Of a stretch of 64,000 bases of DNA, positions 20,301-29,382 are shown one piece after another. The stretch is from Lachancea kluyveri NRRL Y-12651 (Eukaryota > Ascomycota > Saccharomycetes > Saccharomycetales > Saccharomycetaceae). The notes under the pieces were generated by a model. That model had not been told where the DNA came from, searched no databases, and saw only the letters and a program-made list of their open reading frames with translations. The translations under genes and the position numbers were made by a program. Position 1 is the stretch's first letter; every line of letters begins with the position of its first letter. Location: assembly GCA_000149225.2 (NCBI GenBank), contig CM000694.1, positions 1,116,001 through 1,180,000 on the forward strand, read 5' to 3'.

Positions 20301-20652
20301 ACAACCATTTAAAGACATTTGGTCTAACCAATTTTTGTTCTGGTCCGTTATTCTTGGATTCGTATCTGTCTTCCCCGTTGTTTACATCCCAGTCATTAAT
20401 GACAAAGTCTTTTTACACACAGGTATCGGTTACGAATGGGCTGTGGCACTTGCCTTTAGTGTTGCCTTCTGGATTGGTGCAGAATTTTACAAATGGTGTA
20501 AGAGACGTTACTACAGAAACAAAGACAAGGTTCAGAACCCAGAAAATGATTTGGAAAACAGCAGAGTTAATGATCCTTTCGAACAGTACAGTACTTTCAA
20601 CTCCAGAACTACCACTCTGCAAATCAGCGAGCATGGTTTCGAAAAATCATAG
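17353..20652 (+). CDS. ENA1: ENA-type P-type ATPase (Na+/Li+ efflux, type IID)
   Basis: This plasma-membrane pump exports Na+ and Li+ (and K+ in some members), giving salt and alkaline tolerance. The 1,099 residues (about 1,091 in S. cerevisiae Ena1) show the cation ATPase N-terminus and TM1-2 (about 70-115). The TGES actuator loop follows, then the PSSL TM4 segment and the phosphorylation site CSDKTGTLT with Asp373. The MTGDGVNDSPSLKKA hinge and the C-terminal TM5-10 complete it. It sits between MSS4 and BNA5. In S. cerevisiae the ENA genes are elsewhere on chromosome IV (YDR038C-YDR040C), so this is an inserted or relocated copy relative to that order. Confidence 0.95.
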   Translation: MNKKKHSTAIPEDSPFSKTDFHTISAHATEKLLSTNLNNGLLPEDISSRLAQVGENSLGDDSKISYKDIMLHQICNAMILVLVISMVITLAIRDWISGGVIAFVVFINVAIGSFQEYKASKTMNSLKSLSTPSAHVIRNGSDEVIPSKEVVPGDICIVKVGDTIPADLRLFDSVNFETDEALLTGESLPVAKEHAAIYSVDDDVPVGDRLNLAYASSTVSKGRATGVVIKTGLNTEIGKVAQSLKSDTGLISKDSEKSFWQNTLITLKTTIGSFLGTNVGTPLHRKLSKLAVLLFFIAVIFAVVVMGSQKYKVNKEVAIYAICVAVSMIPSSLVVVLTITMSVGAKVMATRNVIVRKLDSLEALGAVNDICSDKTGTLTQGKMIAKQVWIPKFGTVTVSNSSEPLNPTVGDINLIPKFSPYEYQHDDTEDVGIIAGFKQKFYSNQLPSHLNSALFSNWLKTATLANIATVFQDSNDGEWKAHGDPTEIAIQVFATRMDLPRNSLTLEDEEDSSTTEDDEKTPAEKDSRKQFEHIAEFPFDSSVKRMSAIYANLKEHNKHHVFTKGAFERVLTCCDKWYANGDVENPVPLTEDDLATIHKNVDVLSSEGLRVLAFATKEFTESEASSLGEKLLKDRDFVESSLIFQGLIGIYDPPRPETAGAVKKCHRAGVNVHMLTGDFPGTAKAIAQEVGILPHNLYHYPKEVVNTMVMTASHFDGLTDEQIDDLPVLPLVIARCAPQTKVRMIDALHRRKKFCAMTGDGVNDSPSLKKANVGIAMGINGSDVAKDASDIVLSDDNFASILNAVEEGRRMSDNIQKFVLQLLAENVAQALYLMIGLCFLDQDGLSVFPLSPVEVLWIIVVTSCFPAMGLGLEKASPDIMDKPPKDSKAGVFTWEVIVDMLIYGVWMAACCLACFISIIYGDGKGQLGYSCNSEYNESCHHVFKGRAATFATMTWCALILAWEVIDLRRSFFKMQPETDTPFTQPFKDIWSNQFLFWSVILGFVSVFPVVYIPVINDKVFLHTGIGYEWAVALAFSVAFWIGAEFYKWCKRRYYRNKDKVQNPENDLENSRVNDPFEQYSTFNSRTTTLQISEHGFEKS

Positions 20653-20876
20653 AATAATAGAGTAAAAAGGAATGGAGAAAAGAAATTCTTCGTAAAAATA
20701 AAAAAAATTAACAAAAAACAACGAAACCATTTGATCTTTTCAGTTAACAATTTTTTTTATTATTATTGTTTTTATTTTTATCATTTACTGTTATTATATT
20801 TACTAGTATCTAATTCATTATACATATACTACTATCGAAAGAAAAAAATAATAGACGGGATACATATATGGTCTAT

Positions 20877-22271
20877 TTATTTCTGCATATTGGCTAGTTT
20901 TTGAAGAGCTTCGTTCAATAGTTCGACGAATTTATAAACGTCTGAAAATGTATTGTATAGGGGAGCAGGGGCAACTCTTATAACATCTGGTCTTCTTTCA
21001 TCGGCGATAACGCCACGATCATTTATATATGTAAAGACACGTTCCATCGTATCCTTTGCAGAATCGTCACTGTGTGGAAAGAACAGTAACGATAGTTGTG
21101 CACCGCGAGATGATTCATCGTCCACTGGAGTTATAATAGTGAAACCAAGGTCCGCATTCAACTCAGATGGAACTTTTTTGCGATAAAACTTGGAGCTTTG
21201 AAGCAATTTTGACAGATAGCTCGTCAATTTCAAAGATCTTTCACGAATTTTCTCCATACCGCCGGCCCTTTGGAATAGTTCCAACGAGGATCTGATGGAG
21301 ACAACATCTATGACGCTTGGATTTGATTGTCTAAACCCCAAAGCACCAGCAATTGGTTCAAAGTGTTCTTTCATTTGAAATCTCCTCTCCCTGTTGTTAC
21401 CCCACCATCCTGCTAGACGTGGTATGTACGAATTTTCCTCATTAGTACCGTACTTTTCATGAACAAAGATACCTGCCATGGCACCAGGGCCTGAATTCAA
21501 GTATTTGTAAGAACACCAGCATGCGAAATCAACGCCCCATTCGTGTAGCTTCAGTGGTACATTGCCGGCAGCATGAGCCAAGTCCCAGCCGACGACAATA
21601 CCAGGAAAACTATGGGCAAATTTAGTAATCTTGGCAATATCAAACAGCTGACCAGAGTAATACTGAACACCCGGTAAACAAACTAACGCCAAAGAGTCTT
21701 TATTCTCCGAAATAGCATCCAGAATGTCTTGAGTTCTCAAGTAGGTTTCACCGGAACGAGGAGACAATTGAATCAAAGTGTCTTCAGGGTCTGAACCGCG
21801 CAACTTGCATTGGTTGAAGAAGGCATAATAGTCTGAAGGAAATGCAGATTTTTCAAACAAAATTTTAAACCTGTTCTTAGTAGGCCTGTAGAACGACACT
21901 AACAAGCCATTCAAATTTGCAGTTAAACTACCCATCACGGAAACCTCAGTTTCCTTTGCACCTACAACTGGTGCCAGTAAGGGTACGACCGGGAGATCGA
22001 TGTCAACCCAGGAAGTACAGCCCTCAAACTCACCAGGATGCCTGAAGTGGGACTCAACACCACGAGCCGCCCATGCATCTAGTTCCTTGTTAACAGCCTC
22101 CCTTGTATTTTTTGGCATACACCCCAAAGAGTTACCACACAAATAATAAACAGGGTCGTCTCTATTGGAGTCGTTAGCAGTAGCTAGATCCATTGAGCCA
22201 AATGTTGGAATGAAAAATTCATCGCGCAAAGCAGCTGGATATTGCTCGTCTAGTCTTGAAGCCTGATCCAT
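20877..22271 (-). CDS. BNA5: Kynureninase
   Basis: A PLP enzyme of de novo NAD+ synthesis from tryptophan, cleaving kynurenine and 3-hydroxykynurenine. The 464 residues compare with about 453 in S. cerevisiae Bna5 (YLR231C). Conserved features are YLCGNSLG (about 43-50), WDLAHAAGN (229-237) and CSYKYLNSG with the predicted PLP lysine K256. The 3' end is convergent with the ENA gene (224 bp apart), and the 5' end is divergent from UME6. Confidence 0.97.
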   Translation of the reverse strand: MDQASRLDEQYPAALRDEFFIPTFGSMDLATANDSNRDDPVYYLCGNSLGCMPKNTREAVNKELDAWAARGVESHFRHPGEFEGCTSWVDIDLPVVPLLAPVVGAKETEVSVMGSLTANLNGLLVSFYRPTKNRFKILFEKSAFPSDYYAFFNQCKLRGSDPEDTLIQLSPRSGETYLRTQDILDAISENKDSLALVCLPGVQYYSGQLFDIAKITKFAHSFPGIVVGWDLAHAAGNVPLKLHEWGVDFACWCSYKYLNSGPGAMAGIFVHEKYGTNEENSYIPRLAGWWGNNRERRFQMKEHFEPIAGALGFRQSNPSVIDVVSIRSSLELFQRAGGMEKIRERSLKLTSYLSKLLQSSKFYRKKVPSELNADLGFTIITPVDDESSRGAQLSLLFFPHSDDSAKDTMERVFTYINDRGVIADERRPDVIRVAPAPLYNTFSDVYKFVELLNEALQKLANMQK

Positions 22272-22535
22272 CGCGTGTCTAGTGCCTATTGTGATCCAAT
22301 ATGATTTGTTTCAAATCTTCGAGAGACACAGTTTAATGTACGTTTCCCGCTGGAGTGTCCAAAGAGCGTCTACATGATATCAATGCGATGCATGGGTGCG
22401 TAAAAATTTACTGTCTAGGAAAAAAAAATTGAGCAGGAAAAAGAAAAAAAAAAAATTAAATCGCCACTTAAAAGGAGATCTTCTACAAGATAAACACCTG
22501 GGGGAAAACGACGGCCACAAGAACACGCAAAGAGC

Positions 22536-24362
22536 ATGGAAAAGGCCGTTGAAAGACACGTCCATACACCAGCAAAGAATGCAGCTGGACACCAGTATTC
22601 TAGTAAGTGCTCTATAGAGCCTTCTTTTGTAAGGAGAAGTGAGGGCACCCCGCGCACCTCGCTAACCGCCCATATTAAATCTGTCTCCACGCGGTCGGAT
22701 GCGCTACCGTCACTGGCAAAACCAACTTCAGCGCCTAATAACACACCTAACCAGAGCCCTCTAACCTCTCCGATCAAGCAGGAACTTGGTACCGCTGTAT
22801 TGAGCTCTGTTGGTGACTCCACTGGCGCACATTCTGATATTACCTCCTTTAGCCGACTGCCGCCACCGCTTCGCGGCGGCAAAAACGACGACGACGACGA
22901 CAACGATACAGACGAGGGTCCGGAAACCCACGTGACCAAACATCGAACTCTGCGGCAACCGCAGTCCGGGCGAACAGTACAAGATCACGTGACCCTTCCC
23001 AACATCTCGGCCCTGTTGGCGTTGCCCGAAACTCAGGAAAACAGTTCAAGGGTAATTGGAGAATTCGGATCTAGTGAAAACTCTCCAATTTCAATTTTAA
23101 GCAGAAGAAACATTTTCACCACGTCTAACTCTCGTTGCAGCACCAGGGGCAGAGATGACGAACATCTCGTTAACGGCATGACTCCCAATAAGTTCCATTT
23201 TAATTCCAATAGGGAGGTGACTGACCCCTATGCTATACACGACAACACAAATAAAATAAACATTTCGTCCTTGTTAAATGGTGGTGGTGAAGAAGTATAC
23301 ACTTTAAAGAGAGAGGGAGATGGTTCCACACCGACCAGCATCGCTACAACAACTTATCTTACGTCTTCTCAGGATAACGAACCATCCTCATCTGCCCCTC
23401 AAGGGTTTGGCGGTTTGATGGATGTTGATGAAGAGGAAAAACTCCTGCAACAGACACCACAGATGCAGCAGGCGCATCAAAACCAGCATAAAACCCAGCA
23501 TCAGCATCGACAAAAATTACGTGCTCAAACTCCCCAACGACCTCACTACATCCCTCCACCTCCTCCAAAATATATCAACTCCAAACTAGATGAAATACGA
23601 ACGAGGGTCTTGTTAAATCCGGGGTCGTCCTCCAGTATAAATGCAGACGATGACTTGGGGGCAGCTGCTATAATATCCAAAATGAGATCGTCACCATATC
23701 AATGTGATGTAAGCGACCCTAGCAGACCAAACTCATCATCCCACATCCAAAAGAGTTACCCAAGACCGGTGATACGTATACACCAAAAGGAATATATCCC
23801 AGATGGCCATGATGAGCACGCCATTATCGATGACGATGATTTCGATACTGAGGACGAGGAGGACGAGGATTATAACCCAAAAGACAAAAAGAACAACTTT
23901 TCAAAATCCGTCACAACTAACAGTAATGCAAAAAAACGGGGACACAGGAGGCGCTCCGTACCATCCACAGAAGTAAAGCGCAGACATTCAAGCAGTGAGA
24001 CAGTCACTTCGCGGCATTCATCAATGTCATCCACATCTTCGGTTACTTCTTTATTATCTGCAGCTGCGCTATTAGGAATACCCAGTGTGAAACTAAAAGA
24101 GCAAACAGAAAGACCAAGAAGGAAAAACACCACTGGATCTCGTTCTCGGACTGGCTGTTGGATCTGCCGTTTGCGTAAGAAAAAGTGTACCGAAGAGAAA
24201 CCACACTGCAACAACTGTACCCGTTTAAACTTGGAATGTTTCTACGATATAGTGAAACCTGACTTCATCACTGATCCGGCAAAGAAAAACGAAAAATTAG
24301 AAGAAATCAAAAAAAAAACTAAAGAGGCAAAAAGGATGGCGATGAGGAAAAAACCATTCTAG
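22536..24362 (+). CDS. UME6: Meiotic regulator Ume6, Zn2Cys6 protein
   Basis: This binds URS1 (GGCGGC) and recruits Sin3-Rpd3 and Isw2 to repress early meiotic genes in mitosis. The 608 residues are mostly low complexity with a Gln/His tract (about 310-330) and an acidic run (about 425-450). The Zn2Cys6 cluster is at the extreme C-terminus, C541, C544, C551, C558, C561 and C568, followed by the basic EEIKKKTKEAKR tail, as in S. cerevisiae Ume6 (YDR207C, about 836). The shorter length reflects the disordered region. The ATG at 22536 is the first in frame. Confidence 0.93.
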   Translation: MEKAVERHVHTPAKNAAGHQYSSKCSIEPSFVRRSEGTPRTSLTAHIKSVSTRSDALPSLAKPTSAPNNTPNQSPLTSPIKQELGTAVLSSVGDSTGAHSDITSFSRLPPPLRGGKNDDDDDNDTDEGPETHVTKHRTLRQPQSGRTVQDHVTLPNISALLALPETQENSSRVIGEFGSSENSPISILSRRNIFTTSNSRCSTRGRDDEHLVNGMTPNKFHFNSNREVTDPYAIHDNTNKINISSLLNGGGEEVYTLKREGDGSTPTSIATTTYLTSSQDNEPSSSAPQGFGGLMDVDEEEKLLQQTPQMQQAHQNQHKTQHQHRQKLRAQTPQRPHYIPPPPPKYINSKLDEIRTRVLLNPGSSSSINADDDLGAAAIISKMRSSPYQCDVSDPSRPNSSSHIQKSYPRPVIRIHQKEYIPDGHDEHAIIDDDDFDTEDEEDEDYNPKDKKNNFSKSVTTNSNAKKRGHRRRSVPSTEVKRRHSSSETVTSRHSSMSSTSSVTSLLSAAALLGIPSVKLKEQTERPRRKNTTGSRSRTGCWICRLRKKKCTEEKPHCNNCTRLNLECFYDIVKPDFITDPAKKNEKLEEIKKKTKEAKRMAMRKKPF

Positions 24363-24370
24363 TAACTAGA

Positions 24371-24376
<6 letters not shown>

Positions 24377-24408
<32 letters not shown>
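24377..24408. repeat. T32 homopolymer in the UME6 3' flank
   Basis: Thirty-two consecutive T begin 14 bp after the UME6 stop codon, followed by a CT-rich segment. This may serve as the 3'-end signal of the convergent UME6/EBS1 pair. Length is likely variable. Confidence 0.9.
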
Positions 24409-24502
24409 CTCTCTTTCTTCCTTCTTTTTTCGTACTGAGACACTAAACGATATTCACGATTCTTGTTCTATTTTCAATAAACTATTTACTCCTATTTCCT
24501 AG

Positions 24503-27157
24503 CTAGTAAAAGTGCGAGTGACCATACGTTGCAGATCGGTAGGATACCTGCTGTTGCGGTTTCACTCCAAAACCAGATGAGGCGACTGGATCTTGGTATT
24601 GAGGTTGCTGAGAAACTCTGACTGAATTTTGGAATTGATTTTGGAATGTTCCAAGAGGATTGTTTTGAAAGTTATTCATCTGGGGTGGTAGCCCACCAGC
24701 ACTGCTCTGTTGTTGCTGTTGCTGTTGCTGTTGTTCAGTATTGTAATGTGCCATTGGATTTTGGTAATTTACTTCTTGTCTGTAGAAATAAGGATACCTG
24801 AAATCGTACATTGGCGCCGATGAATGCTGTTGAGATTGATATACCTGGGATTGTACTTGTGGCTGTAGCTGTGCCTCTAGCTGAACAGGAAAACTTGGTG
24901 GTAACTGTTGCTCCCGCTTTTGTGATGAAGCTTTTGAAACATCCATACTGCTTCTAGAACTTTGAAATTGAGGGGACGCGGAACGAGTAGATGATGGGTT
25001 TTCTTGAGCTAACAATGGCAAAACCTTATCATCACTCGCTGTAAATTTAGTGTTTACACCGGCAGTAGAGACAAGTTTATCATCTAGTAGCACCGTGGGC
25101 TTTGTATCAAAAGTGAGTGGTGCAGTGGGAATTGATGAGCCACTGTAGCCCCAACCCGATTTATTGCGCATACATTCATTATGTTGAAGCATGGTGGCTT
25201 CCAATTCCTGCAAAGATAAAGAATTCTTTGTCGAATCATTCTTTCCAATATTTTTATTTTGACTCTTTGTGTTGCTTTTCGTGGATCCGGAGGGTTTTTC
25301 TCTCATGAGTCTTTTGTTCATTGTAGTTAGCCTACCAACGTCTTGATTTTTAGAATGCGATTTAGCCATCTCATTTCTAGTTGGAAGAACATAGTGGTCT
25401 GTATCCCATGTTATTCCAACGCAATTGTTAGCCAAGAATTTTCTGCCAGAAAAAAGTATAGATTCCAGTCTAAGAATTCCTTCATCCTTGGAACTCTTTT
25501 TATCATCTACTTTTCCCACTAGCCTGCTCGAAGCATTTTCCGTTTCGTAGACTAAGGTATCATTGAAATCGCTCATAGCGTATTTAACGCTAACAAATTC
25601 TTTTAACATGATGTCTTCCTCGAAGAAATACGTCCTCACAGGTCTGTGGTTGGCCAGAGCAGCGGTACCAACAAATTCGCTACCCAAAATTTCATTTATC
25701 AAGCGAGACATCGCGCGACAGAAGTCTTGGTTGCGATGGGCAAATTGCAATGCAATTCTCTTAGACTTCAACCAACACTCGACAACACGGACAAAAGCGA
25801 GATACTCGAAACAAGTAAAGTTCTTCCATTCGTGGATGATTACTCTGTCTAAAATGTTGGTAATGAAGCTGAACGTAAAGGTTAAATATTGGACTTGTTG
25901 AGGTTCTAATTCCACTAAGCTTGAAATTTTCTGCTTTCTCTGGCTATCAACCAGTAACAGATCAAATCCACCAATTAGTATTAGTAGATCGATGAAAATA
26001 ATATTCATGTTCTTATTATACCGGGTAGCCATTTTCTGAAACAGATATTTGCGCACATGGTCAACATTCATCCCGTTAAACAAGACTGGTTGAGAAATTT
26101 TTTCGTTTTTCCATGTCTTTGGAGCAAAATAGTACCCAAACAATGCGAGAAAGTAAAATTCCATTACTTCCCTGTTAATGATTTTATTCCTGTCCTGCTC
26201 CTGAGATTCTAAATCATTCAAGCACTGAGAAATCTTTTGAAATCCGGTGCTGTTTTTGTCGCATAATAGGTTGGTTAGATTTCGGACTCCTGCAGCACTA
26301 GGCATCCTAGAAAGAGCACTTCTTAGGAACTCATAGGTCGCGAACCCAAAATTGCCCGTTTGAATATAAATCATCCCCTGCTGTAAGTTTGTTTCACCGA
26401 CCGAAGGCAAGATCAAAGAGGCATATTTGTAGTATCTCAGAGACTTTTTGAAATCGTTTATATTGTATTTGTTAGATACTTTCTCAGAGATGGTCTTGTA
26501 ACGATGGCAGGTGCCCAGATACAACAAAGAACGATGTATCAACACAATTACCTGTACAGTAAATGGGCTTTCATTGCTCAAAATAACTCGTGGCGTTTCC
26601 GCTTTGTCACCGCTATTGACATTGATATTCAAATCTCGCACGTATGCTTCGGGCATTACCATAGACAAATCGAACTTTTTGAACAAAGTCTCCAACATAC
26701 AGTAGTAAAATTTGTGGATAATTTTGAATACTTTTGTAAGCTTGCTGTTCATTTTCCTGAACTCAACATAGTTTCTCTGTTGTGTCTTGTCTTGAAGTGA
26801 CAAATGTTGCCTCCACATTTGAAACCATTTGAAAATGGGGTAATGTATCTCTCTCCAAATAAAGTCTAGTAAGTTTGAGAAGTTTTCATCAAGCTGATCA
26901 ACGCGCTGGTCTTGCTGTCGATCGCTAATCTGCTTTCTTTTGCTGTTTTCTTCTACCAACAATTTAGAGCATTCTAATTGTCCTTCTAGAAACTGTAACA
27001 ACCACCTTTCTACCTTAGAGTGCACGAAAGTTAGAAATCCACCAATCAAAGCATCATCGTTTGTTATTTGTTTGGATTGAAAGATTGTCTTTAACTGAGT
27101 AGTAAAACTCTGACATGCGATGGTTATATCTTCTCTGTGTAAATTCGAAACCGCCAT
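24503..27157 (-). CDS. EBS1: Est1/Ebs1 family protein (single ancestral copy)
   Basis: In S. cerevisiae this family split into Est1 (telomerase recruitment, YLR233C, about 699 residues) and Ebs1 (mRNA decay/translation, YDR206W, 884 residues). The 884-residue protein has an N-terminal 14-3-3-like/TPR region (about 1-300) and a helical domain to about 600. The Gln/Ser/Pro-rich C-terminal tail has two Gln runs (about 790-845). Length and tail resemble Ebs1. Only one copy is seen, next to both UME6 (YDR207C) and TOP3 (YLR234W), so it probably represents both genes and may do both jobs. Confidence 0.88.
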   Translation of the reverse strand: MAVSNLHREDITIACQSFTTQLKTIFQSKQITNDDALIGGFLTFVHSKVERWLLQFLEGQLECSKLLVEENSKRKQISDRQQDQRVDQLDENFSNLLDFIWREIHYPIFKWFQMWRQHLSLQDKTQQRNYVEFRKMNSKLTKVFKIIHKFYYCMLETLFKKFDLSMVMPEAYVRDLNINVNSGDKAETPRVILSNESPFTVQVIVLIHRSLLYLGTCHRYKTISEKVSNKYNINDFKKSLRYYKYASLILPSVGETNLQQGMIYIQTGNFGFATYEFLRSALSRMPSAAGVRNLTNLLCDKNSTGFQKISQCLNDLESQEQDRNKIINREVMEFYFLALFGYYFAPKTWKNEKISQPVLFNGMNVDHVRKYLFQKMATRYNKNMNIIFIDLLILIGGFDLLLVDSQRKQKISSLVELEPQQVQYLTFTFSFITNILDRVIIHEWKNFTCFEYLAFVRVVECWLKSKRIALQFAHRNQDFCRAMSRLINEILGSEFVGTAALANHRPVRTYFFEEDIMLKEFVSVKYAMSDFNDTLVYETENASSRLVGKVDDKKSSKDEGILRLESILFSGRKFLANNCVGITWDTDHYVLPTRNEMAKSHSKNQDVGRLTTMNKRLMREKPSGSTKSNTKSQNKNIGKNDSTKNSLSLQELEATMLQHNECMRNKSGWGYSGSSIPTAPLTFDTKPTVLLDDKLVSTAGVNTKFTASDDKVLPLLAQENPSSTRSASPQFQSSRSSMDVSKASSQKREQQLPPSFPVQLEAQLQPQVQSQVYQSQQHSSAPMYDFRYPYFYRQEVNYQNPMAHYNTEQQQQQQQQQSSAGGLPPQMNNFQNNPLGTFQNQFQNSVRVSQQPQYQDPVASSGFGVKPQQQVSYRSATYGHSHFY

Positions 27158-27436
27158 ATCTTACATGTGTGAATACCAATACTATCCTAAATAACTCAAA
27201 ATTAACCTATTGCGCGGGTATGTAACCATAACTCTTAGATACTCTTTGAAGTTGTTGTAGACAGTCAGTACAACTTCAGTGCCACGAATCAAATTCTCAT
27301 GGCAAAAAAATTTGCGAGCTCGCCGTCAAAAGTTATACATGATTATTCGAAATATCCGATTTGGTTTGGCGTTTCTAAAGCCATTGAATAAACAGAAAAC
27401 ACTGTAATATTCAAATCGCTTCAGGCTATCCAGTCA

Positions 27437-29353
27437 ATGAAAGTGATTTGTATTGCTGAAAAGAACTCCATTGCCAAAGCTGTCGCAGATATTTTGGGTG
27501 GTGGTCGGGTACGAACGAGGTCATCGCCTTATCAGTACGTCAAGAATTATGATTTTAACTTCAACTTTTCTTTTGCAGGCGGTAGTTCATGTGAAGTGAC
27601 AATGACAAGCGTTGCAGGACATTTAATGAATATAGATTTTGGTTCAGAGTACTCAAACTGGAACCAGTGCGACACGAGGAAACTTTTCGACGCACCACTG
27701 GAGGATAAAAAGTCAAAGGACCAGCAGAAGATTGCCAAAAATATTGAAAACGAGAGTAAGTATGCCGATTTCTTGATGATATGGACAGATTGCGATAGAG
27801 AAGGCGAGTATATTGGCTGGGAAATAGTTCAAGCAGCTTCAAAGTTCAATAGAAGACTTACTCCATCTAACGTATATCGCGCTATTTTTTCACACTTAGA
27901 AAGACAACATATTTTGAATGCTGCTAGAAATCCTTCGAGACTCGACCAAAAGGCAGTGGATGCAGTAAGAACCAGAATGGAAATTGATTTGAGGGCAGGC
28001 GTAACCTTTACAAGATTTTTAACAACATTATTGAGACCAAAAATTTTAACGGACGAAACATACGAGAAGACATTCGACGACAAGGGAAGACCCAAGGACC
28101 TTGTTGTCTCATATGGTACTTGCCAATTTCCCACATTGGGCTTCGTAGTTGACAGATATGAAAGAATACGGAAATTTGTTCCTGAAGAGTTTTGGTATTT
28201 GCAAATATCAGTGAAGAATGACGAAGACACTACAACGTTTCAATGGGACAGGGGACATTTATTCGATAGGCTTGGAGTTGCAATAATTTATGACTGTTGT
28301 GTGGAGACTTCCAACTTTCAGGCTCAAGTTGTGGATGTAAGATCCAAACCAGCTACAAAGTACAGACCTCTACCTCTAACAACGGTCGAGTTACAAAAAA
28401 ATTGTGCGCGTTTCTTCAAAATGAGTGCGAAGAAGTCCTTGGATGCAGCAGAGAAACTATATCAAAAAGGTTTTATTTCCTATCCGAGAACCGAAACAGA
28501 CACATTTCCTCAAAAAATGGACTTAAAAGCTTTAATAGAGCAGCAAACCAACGACGCCAGATGGTCGTCATACTCACAGAAATTACTTACGGGGTCAGGT
28601 CCAAACAAGTTTAAATGGCCACGCTCAGGAAATCATGACGACAAGGCACATCCTCCTATCCATCCAATCGTCAGCGCCGCCACGAGCGCTCAGCTAACAG
28701 CAGATGAAAAAAAAATCTATGAATACGTTGTCAGACACTTCCTCGCATGTTGTTCTGAAGATGCAAGGGGTCAATCAAGTTCAATAGCACTCCAATGGGG
28801 TGGGGAAAAATTCAGCGCTACAGGTATTATCGTGCTGCAGCGTAATTTTCTAGAGATTTATCCATGGATGAAGTGGGAAACTACTAAACAGCTGCCTCAT
28901 TTAGAGTTAAGCCAGACTGTCTCACTATGTAATACAGAGATGAAATCGGGAAAAACTTCGCCTCCAAACCATATGACTGAGAGTGAGTTGATCTTACTAA
29001 TGGATGCCAATGGAATTGGCACGGATGCAACCATCGCGGAACATATTGAGAAAATTCAACAGCGCAAGTACATCAAGGCAGAAAAATCGGGTAAACAAGT
29101 TGTCTTGAAACCTACCGTGCTGGGGATCTCATTAGTCCACGGGTTCGAAACCATTGGACTCGAAGATTCGTTTGCAAAGCCTTTTCTGAGAAGGGACCTG
29201 GAAGTTGATTTGAAACTGATATGCCAGGGTGAAAAGGAAAAGAGGCAGGTGGTTTACGATATGGTGGAGATGTATAGAGATTATTTTAATCAAACTATGC
29301 GGAGTAAAAACTCTTTATTAGATGTTTACGATAGAGTTAAAGCTAATATGTAA
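27437..29353 (+). CDS. TOP3: DNA topoisomerase III (type IA)
   Basis: This acts with Sgs1 and Rmi1 to dissolve recombination intermediates in the nucleus. The 638 residues (about 656 in S. cerevisiae Top3, YLR234W) show the Toprim start AEKNSIAKA, the Toprim DCDREGE motif and the central segment GFISYPRTETD, whose Tyr349 is the predicted catalytic tyrosine. ESELILLMDANGIGTDAT follows. There are no C-terminal zinc fingers, as in the yeast enzyme. The stop is 29 bp from the MSC2 stop (convergent). Confidence 0.97.
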   Translation: MKVICIAEKNSIAKAVADILGGGRVRTRSSPYQYVKNYDFNFNFSFAGGSSCEVTMTSVAGHLMNIDFGSEYSNWNQCDTRKLFDAPLEDKKSKDQQKIAKNIENESKYADFLMIWTDCDREGEYIGWEIVQAASKFNRRLTPSNVYRAIFSHLERQHILNAARNPSRLDQKAVDAVRTRMEIDLRAGVTFTRFLTTLLRPKILTDETYEKTFDDKGRPKDLVVSYGTCQFPTLGFVVDRYERIRKFVPEEFWYLQISVKNDEDTTTFQWDRGHLFDRLGVAIIYDCCVETSNFQAQVVDVRSKPATKYRPLPLTTVELQKNCARFFKMSAKKSLDAAEKLYQKGFISYPRTETDTFPQKMDLKALIEQQTNDARWSSYSQKLLTGSGPNKFKWPRSGNHDDKAHPPIHPIVSAATSAQLTADEKKIYEYVVRHFLACCSEDARGQSSSIALQWGGEKFSATGIIVLQRNFLEIYPWMKWETTKQLPHLELSQTVSLCNTEMKSGKTSPPNHMTESELILLMDANGIGTDATIAEHIEKIQQRKYIKAEKSGKQVVLKPTVLGISLVHGFETIGLEDSFAKPFLRRDLEVDLKLICQGEKEKRQVVYDMVEMYRDYFNQTMRSKNSLLDVYDRVKANM

Positions 29354-29382
29354 TAAGAGTTCTTATCGCTATGTGATGTTGC

